From Thauera butanivorans NBRC 103042 (GTDB lineage Bacteria; Pseudomonadota; Gammaproteobacteria; Burkholderiales; Rhodocyclaceae), in contig NZ_BCUG01000003.1 of the NCBI RefSeq assembly GCF_001591165.1, positions 1-64,000 of the forward strand: DNA of 64,000 bases. The letters are read 5' to 3'. The position numbers were made by a program, and so were the translations under genes. Shown here piece by piece: positions 17,655 to 25,979 of this stretch. Within the stretch, counting starts at the first letter, position 1, and every line of letters begins with the position of its first letter. Under the pieces are notes generated by a model. That model was not told where the DNA came from, did not search any database, and worked only from the letters and a program-made list of their open reading frames with translations.

Positions 17655-19004
17655 ATGTCCGACAAATCCGAAGCATGTCCATCCGCAGCGCCAGCCAACG
17701 GTCGCCGCCGTTTCCTGCTCGGTGCATCGGCGCTACCGGCCATTGCCGGCGCCGGCCTGACGCTCGCCGGCGCGCCTGCGCACGCTGCCCTGAAGACTTC
17801 GGCGCACATCGTCATCGCCGGCAGCGGCCTGGGCGGCCTGGCCATCGCCGCACGCCTGTCGCGCGGACTGGACGGAGCGAAGATCACCGTCATCGACCGC
17901 AAGGAAATCCACAACTACCAGCCGGGCTACACCCTCGTGGCCACCGGCATCTGGCCGGTCGACAAGGTCAGCGACCGCAACGTCGACCTGATGCCGGCCG
18001 GCGTCGAGTGGGTGCGCGAGATGGTCGCGGAGTTCGACCCGGTTGCCAACGCCGTCGTCACCGACAGCGGGCGGCGCATCGAATACGACTATCTGGTCGT
18101 GGCCACCGGCCTGCATCTCGACTACGCGCAGATCGAAGGCATGGACGTCGCCGCCATCGGCAGCAACGGCCTCGGCAGCGTCTATCCCGGCCCCGCCGCC
18201 GCCGAAGCGACCTGGCATGCGATGGACAGCTTCCGCCGGAAAGGCGGCTCGGCGTTGATGACCCTGCCTGCCACGCCACTGAAATGCGCCGGCGCGCCGC
18301 TGAAGATGACTTTCATGGTCGTCGACCGGCTCAAGCAGGCCGGCACCCGCGGCGCATCGAACATCGCCTTCCACTCCGCGCTGGACAACATCTTCAGCGT
18401 GCCCCGCATCAACGACGAAGTACTGCGCCGCTGGGCCGAACTGGACATCCCCGTCACCTTCAACAGCAAGCTGGTCGCGGTCGACATCGGCGCCCGCCGC
18501 GCCACCGTCGCCAACCCCGAAGGCGAACGCCGCGAAATCGGCTACGACTTCATCCACGTCGTGCCGCCGATGCGCGCACCGGACGCGGTCATGAACAGCC
18601 CCCTGCCTTGGCAGCAAGGCGGCTTCGCCGCAGGCGGCTGGCTCGAAGTCGATCCCGGGACCCTGCGCCACCGCCGCTTCCCCAATGTCTTCGGCCTGGG
18701 CGACATCAACGGCACCGGCAAGGGCAAGACCGCTGCCACGATCAAGAAGAGCGCGCCGCTCGTCGCGCAGAACCTGATCGACGTCATCGCCGGCCGCGAA
18801 CCCTCGCAGCACTTCGACGGCTACACCTCCTGCCCGCTGCTGATCCGCGAAGGCTCGGCGTTGCTGGTCGAGTTCGACTACGACAACAGGCTGACGCCCT
18901 CGCTGCCGATGATCGATCCGCTGCAGGACAGCTATTTCGCCTGGATCATGAAGTACCGCCTGCTCAAGCCCGCCTACATGGCGGTGCTCAAGGGCCGCGT
19001 CTGA
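17655..19004 (+). CDS. Sulfide:quinone oxidoreductase-like flavoprotein with Tat signal
   Basis: 449 residues; the ATG at 17655 follows GGAG. A twin-arginine leader (NGRRRFLLGASALPAIAG) ends near PAHA (residue 44), so the mature enzyme would face the periplasm. An FAD-binding GxGxxG (IAGSGLGGLAIAARL, about 55-68) and the SQR signature PLKCAGAPLK with C211, plus C393 in YTSCPLL, form the likely sulfide-reacting pair. The third Cys found in type I SQRs (IC-T near residue 128 of the Acidithiobacillus enzyme) is replaced (SVYPGP), as in two-cysteine SQRs. Oxidises sulfide or persulfide and passes electrons to quinone. A flavocytochrome c sulfide dehydrogenase subunit is less likely, since no cytochrome partner is adjacent. 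Confidence 0.85.
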   Translation: MSDKSEACPSAAPANGRRRFLLGASALPAIAGAGLTLAGAPAHAALKTSAHIVIAGSGLGGLAIAARLSRGLDGAKITVIDRKEIHNYQPGYTLVATGIWPVDKVSDRNVDLMPAGVEWVREMVAEFDPVANAVVTDSGRRIEYDYLVVATGLHLDYAQIEGMDVAAIGSNGLGSVYPGPAAAEATWHAMDSFRRKGGSALMTLPATPLKCAGAPLKMTFMVVDRLKQAGTRGASNIAFHSALDNIFSVPRINDEVLRRWAELDIPVTFNSKLVAVDIGARRATVANPEGERREIGYDFIHVVPPMRAPDAVMNSPLPWQQGGFAAGGWLEVDPGTLRHRRFPNVFGLGDINGTGKGKTAATIKKSAPLVAQNLIDVIAGREPSQHFDGYTSCPLLIREGSALLVEFDYDNRLTPSLPMIDPLQDSYFAWIMKYRLLKPAYMAVLKGRV

Positions 19005-19017
19005 GGAGGAAAACGGC

Positions 19018-19356
19018 ATGTACGAAATCTGGCTGACCCTCAACATCCTGTTCGAACTGGGCCTGCAATATCTGCCGGAGGTCATCGGTACCGCGCTGCT
19101 GTGGGCGATGCTGATGCTGTTCGCCGCCACCCGGCCCGGCGTGGGCTGGCGGCAAGGTCTCGTCCCCGCCATCGCGGTCGGTGCCATCGTCACCGTGATC
19201 AGCTTCCTCGTCACTCCGGGCATGACCAAGTCGTCCTTCGCCAACATGGGCTACTGGGTCGACTGGATGAACCTGTTCTTCTACGCCGCCGCCTTCGGCG
19301 CAGTTGCTGCCGCACTGGCCTGGCCGATCGCTGCCAGCATGTACCGGACTGCCTGA
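19018..19356 (+). CDS. Small integral membrane protein of the sulfide cluster (DUF5368-like)
   Basis: 112 residues with three hydrophobic helices (about 5-37, 45-65, 82-107). ATG at 19018 preceded by GAGGA. The central loop TPGMTKSSFANMGYWVDWMN is the only polar conserved-looking segment. I believe it belongs to DUF5368, from memory. It sits 13 bases after the SQR gene and before the rhodanese gene, so a role as membrane anchor or partner of the exported SQR is plausible, but nothing in the sequence shows it. Confidence 0.7.
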   Translation: MYEIWLTLNILFELGLQYLPEVIGTALLWAMLMLFAATRPGVGWRQGLVPAIAVGAIVTVISFLVTPGMTKSSFANMGYWVDWMNLFFYAAAFGAVAAALAWPIAASMYRTA

Positions 19357-19391
19357 AGCCCGCCAACCCACTCACAGGAACCACTGCCGCC

Positions 19392-19940
19392 ATGAAACGC
19401 CTTCTGATCGCAGCCGCCCTCAGCCTCGCCAGCCTGTCCGCACAGGCAGCCGACATCGCCATTTCGGCCGAGGAAACCTACGCCAAGATCCGTAACGCCG
19501 AGCCGGACGTGCTGTTCGTCGATGTCCGCGATCCGGTCGAGATCATGTTCGTCGGCTTCACCGACGCCGTGCATGTCAACATTCCCTTTCTCCTGGTCGA
19601 CCGCAGCCAGTGGAATACCGAACGCAGCGTCTTCCGCCTGTACCAGAACCCGGATTTCGCCGCCCAGATCAAGGCCGAACTGGACAAGCGCGGCATGGGC
19701 ACCGACGCCGAAATCATCACCATGTGCCGCTCGGGCAGCGAGCGCGGCGAACCCAGCGCCAGCTTCCTGCGCGCCAACGGCTTCCCCAACGCCCGCTACG
19801 TGGTCAACGGCTTTCAGGGCGCGGCGATCAAGGACGGCCCGCAGGCCGGCTTCCGGCTGATGAACGGCTGGCAGAACAGCGGACTGCCGTGGTCGCCGAA
19901 GATGAATGCCGGCAAGGTCTACCGCATCGACCAGCGCTGA
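19392..19940 (+). CDS. Periplasmic rhodanese-domain sulfurtransferase
   Basis: 182 residues with a signal peptide (MKRLLIAAALSLASLSAQAA, cleavage near residue 20). A single rhodanese domain: LFVDVRDPVEIMFVGF, VNIPFLLVD and the active-site loop MCRSGSERG with the catalytic Cys. Rhodaneses carry a persulfide on that Cys and move sulfane sulfur to thiols. Periplasmic placement matches the Tat-exported SQR two genes upstream, which would supply persulfide or polysulfide. The C-terminal SGLPWSPKMNAGKVYRIDQR segment is characteristic of this exported subgroup. Confidence 0.9.
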   Translation: MKRLLIAAALSLASLSAQAADIAISAEETYAKIRNAEPDVLFVDVRDPVEIMFVGFTDAVHVNIPFLLVDRSQWNTERSVFRLYQNPDFAAQIKAELDKRGMGTDAEIITMCRSGSERGEPSASFLRANGFPNARYVVNGFQGAAIKDGPQAGFRLMNGWQNSGLPWSPKMNAGKVYRIDQR

Positions 19941-20055
19941 CCTCCACAACCGCGCGTCGCAACCGGATACAGGCGGCCTCTGGCGTCCGCCTCGAATTCC
20001 GCAACGTGCTCCTCTATCATGCTGGCTTCGTCGAACCCACGCTGAAGGTCCGAGC

Positions 20056-20928
20056 ATGACAGACACCACTTACACCCCACCCAGGGTCTGGACCTGGGAC
20101 AAGGCCAACGGCGGCCGCTTCGCCAACATCAACCGGCCGATCGCCGGTCCTACCCACGACCGCGAGCTACCGCGCGGCAAGCACCCGCTGCAGCTGTACT
20201 CGCTGGCCACGCCGAACGGCGTCAAAGTCGGCGTGATGCTGGAAGAACTGCTGGCCCTCGGCCACAGCGGCGCCGAGTACGACGCCTGGTTGATCCGCAT
20301 CAACGACGGCGACCAGTTCGGCAGCGGCTTCGTCGGCGTCAACCCGAACTCCAAGATTCCCGCCCTGCTCGATTGCAGCGGCCCGGAGCCGGTCAGGGTG
20401 TTCGAATCCGGCGCAATCCTGCTCTACCTGGCGGAAAAGTTCGGCGCCTTCGTGCCCACCGACCTTGCGCGACACGCGGAATGCCTGTCCTGGCTGTTCT
20501 GGCAGATGGGCAGCGCGCCCTATCTGGGCGGCGGTTTCGGCCACTTCTATGCCTACGCACCGAGCAAGATCGAATACGCCATCGACCGCTTCGCGATGGA
20601 AGCGAAGCGCCAGATGGATGTACTGAACCGCAGGCTGGCCGAAAGCCGCTACATCGCCGGCGATGAATACACCATCGCCGACATCGCGATCTGGCCGTGG
20701 TACGGCGGCATGGTGTTGGGCCAGCTGTACGATGCCGCCGAGTTCCTGCAGGTGCAGGACTACCCCCATCTCGTGCGCTGGGCCAATGAAATCGCCGCCC
20801 GCCCTGCGGTCAAGCGCGGCCGCATGGTCAATCGTGTCAGCGGGCCGCTCGACCAGCAGCTCCACGAACGCCACGATGCGTCCGACTTCGACACCCGTAC
20901 GCAGGACAAGCTGCAAGCCGAGTCCTGA
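20056..20928 (+). CDS. yghU: Glutathione-dependent disulfide-bond oxidoreductase (YghU/Nu-class GST)
   Basis: 290 residues, the E. coli YghU size. The long N-terminal extension TPPRVWTWDKANGGRFANINRP is the hallmark of Nu-class GSTs, followed by a thioredoxin fold (LQLYSLATPNGVKVGVMLEE, NPNSKIPALLD, FESGAILLYLAEKFG) and a helical domain (YTIADIAIWPWYG). Family enzymes reduce organic disulfides and peroxides with two GSH molecules. As the last gene after SQR and rhodanese it could reduce glutathione polysulfides or disulfides; that use is inference. The cytoplasmic protein lies 115 bases after the rhodanese gene, so it may have its own promoter. Confidence 0.93.
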   Translation: MTDTTYTPPRVWTWDKANGGRFANINRPIAGPTHDRELPRGKHPLQLYSLATPNGVKVGVMLEELLALGHSGAEYDAWLIRINDGDQFGSGFVGVNPNSKIPALLDCSGPEPVRVFESGAILLYLAEKFGAFVPTDLARHAECLSWLFWQMGSAPYLGGGFGHFYAYAPSKIEYAIDRFAMEAKRQMDVLNRRLAESRYIAGDEYTIADIAIWPWYGGMVLGQLYDAAEFLQVQDYPHLVRWANEIAARPAVKRGRMVNRVSGPLDQQLHERHDASDFDTRTQDKLQAES

Positions 20929-21054
20929 CTTTTTCCGGCAAGGCACCCGGAGGGGCACGGCAACAAGCTGCCACCCTTCCGGCCCGCCCTTCGGCACAAA
21001 AACCACACCGGGTTCCGACACCAGCGCACCGATGCTAGAATCGCGCCCGCTCGT

Positions 21055-21160
21055 CATCGGGGAGTAGCCGCCCTGCTCAATGCAGGGGTGCGCGTCAACA
21101 TGCTTGGCCGACAGGCCATGGCGCGTGCAGCTTTCAGGCCTGGCAAGACCTTTGACCGCA
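21055..21160 (+). ncRNA. yybP-ykoY manganese riboswitch
   Basis: The leader contains the defining conserved segments in order: GGGGAGTAGCC (from 21059), a paired CCTGC / GCAGG arm, GTCAACATGCTTGG, a CCGACAGGCC arm and CAAGACCTTTGACC (from 21144). These are the L1/L3 metal-binding elements of the Mn2+-sensing yybP-ykoY class. It sits directly ahead of a GDT1/UPF0016-type gene, an established target class. Exact ends are estimates. Confidence 0.93.
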
Positions 21161-21172
21161 CTGCCTACGGGA

Positions 21173-21212
21173 AGGGCCGGGAGGTGGTGTGGTCTTTCGT
21201 CCTTCCGGCCCT
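21173..21212 (+). promoter_or_regulatory. Expression-platform hairpin of the Mn riboswitch
   Basis: A 12-bp stem (AGGGCCGGGAGG / CCTTCCGGCCCT with one G-T pair) sits between the aptamer and the start codon. Its 3' arm abuts the Shine-Dalgarno GGAG at 21213-21216 and there is no T-tract, so translational rather than transcriptional control is more likely. Confidence 0.6.
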
Positions 21213-21227
21213 GGAGTTCCCTGTTTC

Positions 21228-21800
21228 ATGGAAGCGTTTCTGGTATCCACCGGCGTCGTCGCGCTCGGCGAAATGGGCGACAAGACCCAGTTGCTCGCCA
21301 TCATCCTGGCCGCCACCTTCCGTCGCCCCTGGACCATCATCGCCGGCATCTTCGTCGCCACCCTGGTCAACCACGCCGCGGCAGGCGCAGTCGGCGGCTG
21401 GGTCGCCCAGGCGCTCGGGCCGGACGTGCTGCGCTGGGTCATCGGCATCTCCTTCATCGCCATGGCGGTGTGGATGATGATCCCGGACAAGATCGAGGAC
21501 GATGCCGCCCGGAACACCCGCGGGCTGGGCGTGTTCGGCACCACCGTGGTGGCCTTCTTCCTCGCCGAGATGGGCGACAAGACGCAGATCGCCACCGTCG
21601 CCCTCGCCGCGCGCTACGCCGAAGTCGTCCAGGTCATCCTGGGCACCACGCTGGGCATGATGCTGGCGAACGTGCCGGCGGTCTTCCTCGGCGACAAGAT
21701 CGCCAAGAAGGTTTCGATGCAGCTGGTGCACGGCATCGCTGCCGCCATCTTCTGTATCCTGGGCGTGCTGACGCTGTTCAATGCCGGCAGCCTGTTCTGA
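21228..21800 (+). CDS. TMEM165/GDT1 (UPF0016) family cation exporter, probably Mn2+
   Basis: 190 residues with six predicted membrane helices in two homologous halves. Each half carries the family motif E-x-G-D-K-T: ALGEMGDKTQLLAIILA (about residues 13-29) and FLAEMGDKTQIATVALA (about 113-129), which coordinate the cation. Start ATG 21228 has GGAG 11 bases upstream. Bacterial members such as Vibrio MneA export manganese, and the yybP-ykoY riboswitch ahead of the gene senses Mn2+, so the substrate assignment is well supported. Transcription ends at the hairpin at 21905. Confidence 0.93.
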   Translation: MEAFLVSTGVVALGEMGDKTQLLAIILAATFRRPWTIIAGIFVATLVNHAAAGAVGGWVAQALGPDVLRWVIGISFIAMAVWMMIPDKIEDDAARNTRGLGVFGTTVVAFFLAEMGDKTQIATVALAARYAEVVQVILGTTLGMMLANVPAVFLGDKIAKKVSMQLVHGIAAAIFCILGVLTLFNAGSLF

Positions 21801-21904
21801 GTAACCTGACTGGTGGGGATGAGCCAGAACATGGCCACCTCACCGAGCCTGTCTTGCACATGCCATCTGCCGCACTGCGCCTGCGAAGAGCCACTTCAAA
21901 AGCA

Positions 21905-21939
21905 AAAAGCGCATTACACATACCGTGTAATGCGCTTTT
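21905..21939. terminator. Bidirectional terminator between GDT1 gene and tRNA-Ala
   Basis: 15-bp perfect stem AAAAGCGCATTACAC / GTGTAATGCGCTTTT with a five-base loop. The A-run on one side and T-run on the other make it work in both directions for the converging exporter and tRNA genes. Confidence 0.92.
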
Positions 21940-21949
21940 CATCCTGATC

Positions 21950-22025
21950 TGGTGGACCGAAGGAGGATCGAACTCCCGACCTCTGCATTGCGAACGCAGC
22001 GCTCTCCCAGCTGAGCTATCGGCCC
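21950..22025 (-). tRNA. tRNA-Ala (CGC)
   Basis: 76-nt cloverleaf on the minus strand with encoded CCA. Anticodon CGC in CTGCGTTCGCAATGCAG. The acceptor stem GGGCCGA / TCGGTCC has the G3-U70 wobble pair that defines alanine identity. Reads GCG codons, useful in this GC-rich genome. Confidence 0.95.
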
Positions 22026-22114
22026 TGAAAGAGCGCGCATTATAGGGAGCCGAGGCGTGAAATGGAAGCCCCTTCGGGACTGTCATCGCTGCGATGGCGG
22101 CATTCGATGCTTCG

Positions 22115-23188
22115 TCAGCCTTCGCCGGAGCCGACTGCTGCGCGCCCCAGCCGGTCGGCGAGCGCACGCCATGCCGGATCGTCGGGCGGGGCCTCGACGA
22201 GGATGAAATCGGCGTCCAGCGTGTCCGCAGTACGCAGGCTGGCGTAAAGCTCGCGGGCATAGGTGGCGGGATCAGCGGGCATGGGTTGCCAGATCAGGCG
22301 TGAATCACGCGGATCGGCCTGGCTGTGTGCCAGCACCGCGACACGGCTGCCCTCGCCTGCCAACGTGGCCGCTTCGTCGGCCAGCAGGGCGGGCGGCACC
22401 AGGCGCAGCGGCGTGCGCGGCGCATAGTGGGCGGCCAGCGCGCCGGAGACACGCGGTGCGAGTGTGCTTGGTATCGAGGCAGTTGCCGTCCGCCCTGCGT
22501 CCCGGCTCTGCGCTTCCTCGACCTCGCCGCGCACGCGCGGGCGGCGGCCGATGACGCGGGCGATGGCTTCGGGCGTGATCGCACCGGGCCGCAGGATCTC
22601 GGGAACGTCGCGCGAGAAGTCCAGGATGGTGGATTCGATGCCGACCGCGCACGGCCCACCATCGACCACCATGGCGACGCGCTCGCCGAGTTCTTCCCGG
22701 ACGTGTTCGGCGGTGGTCGGGCTGATGCGGCCGAAGCGGTTGGCGCTGGGCGCGGCGATGCCCGAGCCGAAGACCTGCAGCATCGCCAGCGCGATGGAAT
22801 GCGAGGGCACGCGCAGGCCGACGGTGTCCTGCCCGCCGGTGACTTCGTCGGGTACATCCGGGGAGCGCTTCAGGATCAGCGTCAGCGGGCCGGGCCAGAA
22901 GGCGCGGGCGAGCGCGATGGCGTCCTTGGAGATACTGGCGGCCCAGCGCGGCAGATGGTCGGCCGACGGCAGATGCACGATCAGCGGGTGGTCGGCAGGT
23001 CGGCCCTTGGCAGCGAAGATCTTCTTCACCGCCTCCGGGTTCAGCGCATCGGCGGCCAGCCCATAGACGGTTTCGGTCGGCATGCCGACGATGTCGCCGG
23101 CGCGCAGCAGGGCGGCGGCGTCACGGATCGCCACCAGCGTGGGGGGCTCGATGCGGCCGCGCGGCTTCGCTGCGGTGTCCTTGCTCAT
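22115..23188 (-). CDS. L-threonylcarbamoyladenylate synthase (Sua5-type)
   Basis: Makes threonylcarbamoyl-AMP for the t6A37 modification of ANN-reading tRNAs. From the ATG at 23188 it has 357 residues, the long Sua5 form. The YrdC domain (about 15-205) has GDIVGMPTETVYGLAADA, KGRPADHPLIVHL, TVGLRVPSHSIALAML and PSANRFGRISPTTAEHV; the C-terminal Sua5 domain (about 235-350) has APRVSGALAAHYAPRTPLRLV. Last gene of a folD-purE-purK-Sua5 run, seven bases after purK. A longer frame to 23566 only mirrors purK. Confidence 0.95.
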   Translation of the reverse strand: MSKDTAAKPRGRIEPPTLVAIRDAAALLRAGDIVGMPTETVYGLAADALNPEAVKKIFAAKGRPADHPLIVHLPSADHLPRWAASISKDAIALARAFWPGPLTLILKRSPDVPDEVTGGQDTVGLRVPSHSIALAMLQVFGSGIAAPSANRFGRISPTTAEHVREELGERVAMVVDGGPCAVGIESTILDFSRDVPEILRPGAITPEAIARVIGRRPRVRGEVEEAQSRDAGRTATASIPSTLAPRVSGALAAHYAPRTPLRLVPPALLADEAATLAGEGSRVAVLAHSQADPRDSRLIWQPMPADPATYARELYASLRTADTLDADFILVEAPPDDPAWRALADRLGRAAVGSGEG

Positions 23189-23195
23189 TCGCCGC

Positions 23196-24374
23196 TCACT
23201 CGTCGCGGATGCCGATCGCGGCGCGGGCCTGCAGCGCACGCTGCAGCACTTCGTCCGCGTCCTCGCCGGTGACGACGAAGTGGCCCATCTTGCGCCCGGG
23301 GCGAGCGTGGTGCTTGCCGTACAGGTGCAGGCGCAGGCCGGACACGGCGTGCAGCACGGCCCAGCCGGGTTCGTGGTAGGCGCCATGGCCCTTGCCGTCG
23401 GCGTACCAGAGCTCGCCGAGCAGATTGACCATGACCGCCGCCGAGTGCTGGCGCGGCGTGGCGAGCGGCAGGCCGCACAGCGCCCTGACCTGCTGCTCGT
23501 ACTGGCTGGCGTCACAGGCGTCGATGGTGTGGTGGCCGCTGTTGTGCGGACGCGGCGCCATTTCATTGACGAAGAGCTCGCCGCCGCAGACGAAGAACTC
23601 CACCCCCAGCGTGCCGACGTAGCCGAGCTTTTCGGCGATGCGTTCGGCGATCTGGCGGGCCTCGTCCCTCAATTCGGCCGAGGTCTGCGCCGGTGCGATG
23701 GTGACGTCGAGGATGCCGTTGCGGTGGCGGTTCTCGCCGGCCGCGAAGCAGCGCACCGTGCCCGCCTCGTCGCGCGCCAGCACCACCGAGACTTCGCAGT
23801 CCAGCGTCAGCATCTTCTCCAGCACACAGGGCTCGCCCTTGAAATGCTGAAAGGCGGCGATCGCTTCGTCGTGGCTGGCGACCCGCGCCTGGCCCTTGCC
23901 GTCGTAGCCGAAGCGCGCAACCTTGAGCACCGCCGGAAACAGTCCGGCATCGGCATCGCGGACGTCGTCCTCGCTGCGGATCACCGCGAAGGGGCCGTGC
24001 GGCAGGCCGTTGTCGGCGAGGAAGGATTTTTCGGCGATGCGGTTCTGGCACACCGCCACCGCGCTCGCCGCCGGATGCACCGGGATGAACTTGCTGAGGT
24101 AGTCCAGCGTGCCGGCCGGCACGTTCTCGAACTCGGTCGTGACTGCGGCACAGCTGCCGCCCAGTTCGTCGAGCGCGGCATAGTCTTCGTAAGCGGCGAC
24201 CAGATGGCGGTCGGCGATCAGGCCGGCAGGACTGTGCGGATCGGGATCGAGCACCCACACCTTGTAGCCCATCTCATGCGCCGCGGCGACGAAGAAGCGG
24301 CCGAGCTGGCCGCCACCGAGCATGCCCAGCGTGGCGGGCGGAAGGATCGTGGAGGAAGTCTTGCTGGACGACAT
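23196..24374 (-). CDS. purK: 5-(carboxyamino)imidazole ribonucleotide synthase PurK
   Basis: ATP-grasp enzyme converting AIR, ATP and bicarbonate to N5-CAIR in purine synthesis. 392 residues: N-terminal PATLGMLGGGQLGRFFVAAA nucleotide-fold block, ATP-grasp region LKVARFGYDGKGQARV and ILDVTIAPAQTS, catalytic loop EFFVCGGELFVNEMAPRPHNSGHHT, and MVNLLG near the end. Placed between purE (48 bases) and the Sua5 gene, as is common in betaproteobacteria. Confidence 0.97.
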   Translation of the reverse strand: MSSSKTSSTILPPATLGMLGGGQLGRFFVAAAHEMGYKVWVLDPDPHSPAGLIADRHLVAAYEDYAALDELGGSCAAVTTEFENVPAGTLDYLSKFIPVHPAASAVAVCQNRIAEKSFLADNGLPHGPFAVIRSEDDVRDADAGLFPAVLKVARFGYDGKGQARVASHDEAIAAFQHFKGEPCVLEKMLTLDCEVSVVLARDEAGTVRCFAAGENRHRNGILDVTIAPAQTSAELRDEARQIAERIAEKLGYVGTLGVEFFVCGGELFVNEMAPRPHNSGHHTIDACDASQYEQQVRALCGLPLATPRQHSAAVMVNLLGELWYADGKGHGAYHEPGWAVLHAVSGLRLHLYGKHHARPGRKMGHFVVTGEDADEVLQRALQARAAIGIRDE

Positions 24375-24422
24375 GAGGGGCCTTCAGTGGGCGGAAATCA
24401 GCGGATACGGCCACGCGGCGCT

Positions 24423-24932
24423 TCAGGCCGGCGGCGGCAGTTCCATGTCGAGCACGGTCCGGGTCTGGCGCGCACGGAAGGCATCGAGCCGCGCCGCCAG
24501 TTCGGCGTTCTCGTTGGCCAGCAGCGCCACCGCGAACAGGCCGGCGTTGGCCGCGCCGGCTTCGCCGATGGCGAAGGTCGCCACCGGGATGCCCTTGGGC
24601 ATCTGCACGATGGACAGCAGCGAATCCTGGCCCGACAGCGCCTTCGACTGCACCGGCACGCCGAGCACCGGCAGCGTGGTCTTGGCCGCGACCATGCCGG
24701 GCAGGTGGGCCGCGCCGCCGGCACCGGCGATGATCGCCTTCAGCCCGCGACCGCGCGCGGCTTCGGCGTATTCGAACATCAGGTCGGGCGTGCGGTGGGC
24801 CGACACCACCCGCGCCTCGTAGGACACGCCGAATTCGGCCAGCACCTTGGCCGCCGCCTGCATGGTCGGCCAGTCGGAGTTCGAGCCCATGATGATGCCC
24901 ACCAGGGGCTGGGGGGACGCGGTCGTGTTCAT
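24423..24932 (-). CDS. purE: N5-carboxyaminoimidazole ribonucleotide mutase PurE
   Basis: Converts N5-CAIR to CAIR, the step after PurK. 169 residues from the ATG at 24932, which has GGAGG seven bases before it; an in-frame start at 24974 would overlap folD. Class I signatures: [31 protein letters not shown] with the catalytic His, [16 protein letters not shown] and [22 protein letters not shown]. Forms octamers in the cytoplasm. Confidence 0.97.
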   Translation of the reverse strand: MNTTASPQPLVGIIMGSNSDWPTMQAAAKVLAEFGVSYEARVVSAHRTPDLMFEYAEAARGRGLKAIIAGAGGAAHLPGMVAAKTTLPVLGVPVQSKALSGQDSLLSIVQMPKGIPVATFAIGEAGAANAGLFAVALLANENAELAARLDAFRARQTRTVLDMELPPPA

Positions 24933-24948
24933 CGTCGATCCTCCAGGG

Positions 24949-25824
24949 TCACTTGCCGGCGTCGCGCGCCGCACGCTCGGCGGACACCACGGTGTTTTCC
25001 AACAGCATCGTGATCGTCATCGGCCCGACGCCGCCCGGCACCGGCGTGATCGCACCGGCGACGTCCACCGCCGAGGCGAAATCGACGTCGCCGCACAGCT
25101 TGCCGGCATCCGGGCCGCTGTCGAGGCGGTTGATGCCGACGTCGATGACGGTCGCACCCGGCTTGATCATGTCGCCGGTGACGAAGCGCGGCTTGCCGAT
25201 GGCGGCGACGACGATGTCGGCACGGCGGGTGTGGAAGGCCAGGTCGCGCGTCTTCGAGTGGCACACGGTGACGGTGGCGCCGGCATTGGTCAGCAGCATC
25301 GCCATCGGCTTGCCGACGATGTTGGAGCGGCCGATGACCACCGCTTCGGCGCCCTGCACCGGCACTTCGGCCGTCTCCAGCATCTTCATGACGCCGTTCG
25401 GCGTGCAGGGGACGAAGCCTTCGCGGTTCTGCGACAGCAGGCCGACGTTCTCGGCGTGGAAGCCGTCGACGTCCTTGCGGATGTCGATCGCCTCGAGCAC
25501 CGCCGTCTCGTCCAGATGGGCGGGCAATGGCAATTGCACCAGGATGCCATGCACGGACGGGTCGGCGTTCAGCTCGGCGAGCCTGGCCATGACTTCCTGC
25601 TGGCTGGCGTCCTGCGGATAGTCGAAGCGCAGCGAGCGGATGCCGGCCTTCTCGCAGCCGGCGACCTTGTTGCGCACATAGACGGCGGAAGCGGGGTCGC
25701 CGCCGACCAGGATGACCGCCAGGCAAGGTTGCACACCGCGTGCCGTCAACGCTGCGGCACGTTCTGCGATTTCGCCGCGGACACGCGCCGAGAGGGCGTT
25801 GCCGTCGATGATGCGAGCGGTCAT
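24949..25824 (-). CDS. folD: Methylenetetrahydrofolate dehydrogenase / methenyltetrahydrofolate cyclohydrolase FolD
   Basis: Interconverts 5,10-methylene-, methenyl- and 10-formyl-THF. 291 residues with the catalytic segment [17 protein letters not shown] (conserved Lys), [15 protein letters not shown], the NADP-binding [16 protein letters not shown] and the C-terminal [14 protein letters not shown]. Supplies formyl-THF for purine synthesis, which fits its position 16 bases upstream of purE. Confidence 0.97.
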   Translation of the reverse strand: MTARIIDGNALSARVRGEIAERAAALTARGVQPCLAVILVGGDPASAVYVRNKVAGCEKAGIRSLRFDYPQDASQQEVMARLAELNADPSVHGILVQLPLPAHLDETAVLEAIDIRKDVDGFHAENVGLLSQNREGFVPCTPNGVMKMLETAEVPVQGAEAVVIGRSNIVGKPMAMLLTNAGATVTVCHSKTRDLAFHTRRADIVVAAIGKPRFVTGDMIKPGATVIDVGINRLDSGPDAGKLCGDVDFASAVDVAGAITPVPGGVGPMTITMLLENTVVSAERAARDAGK

Positions 25825-25979
25825 CGGTAAAGCCTCGAAAAAGGCAGGATTTTACAGCAAGGCGCCCGCGCCGCGTACCCATCCAATGCCCGGTCCAGGC
25901 GCTCGTTGCCACTGCTGCGTCAGCGACGATCAATCCATTTCGAGCCACCTGGCCATCGCCCGGCCCGGCAGCTCGGCTC

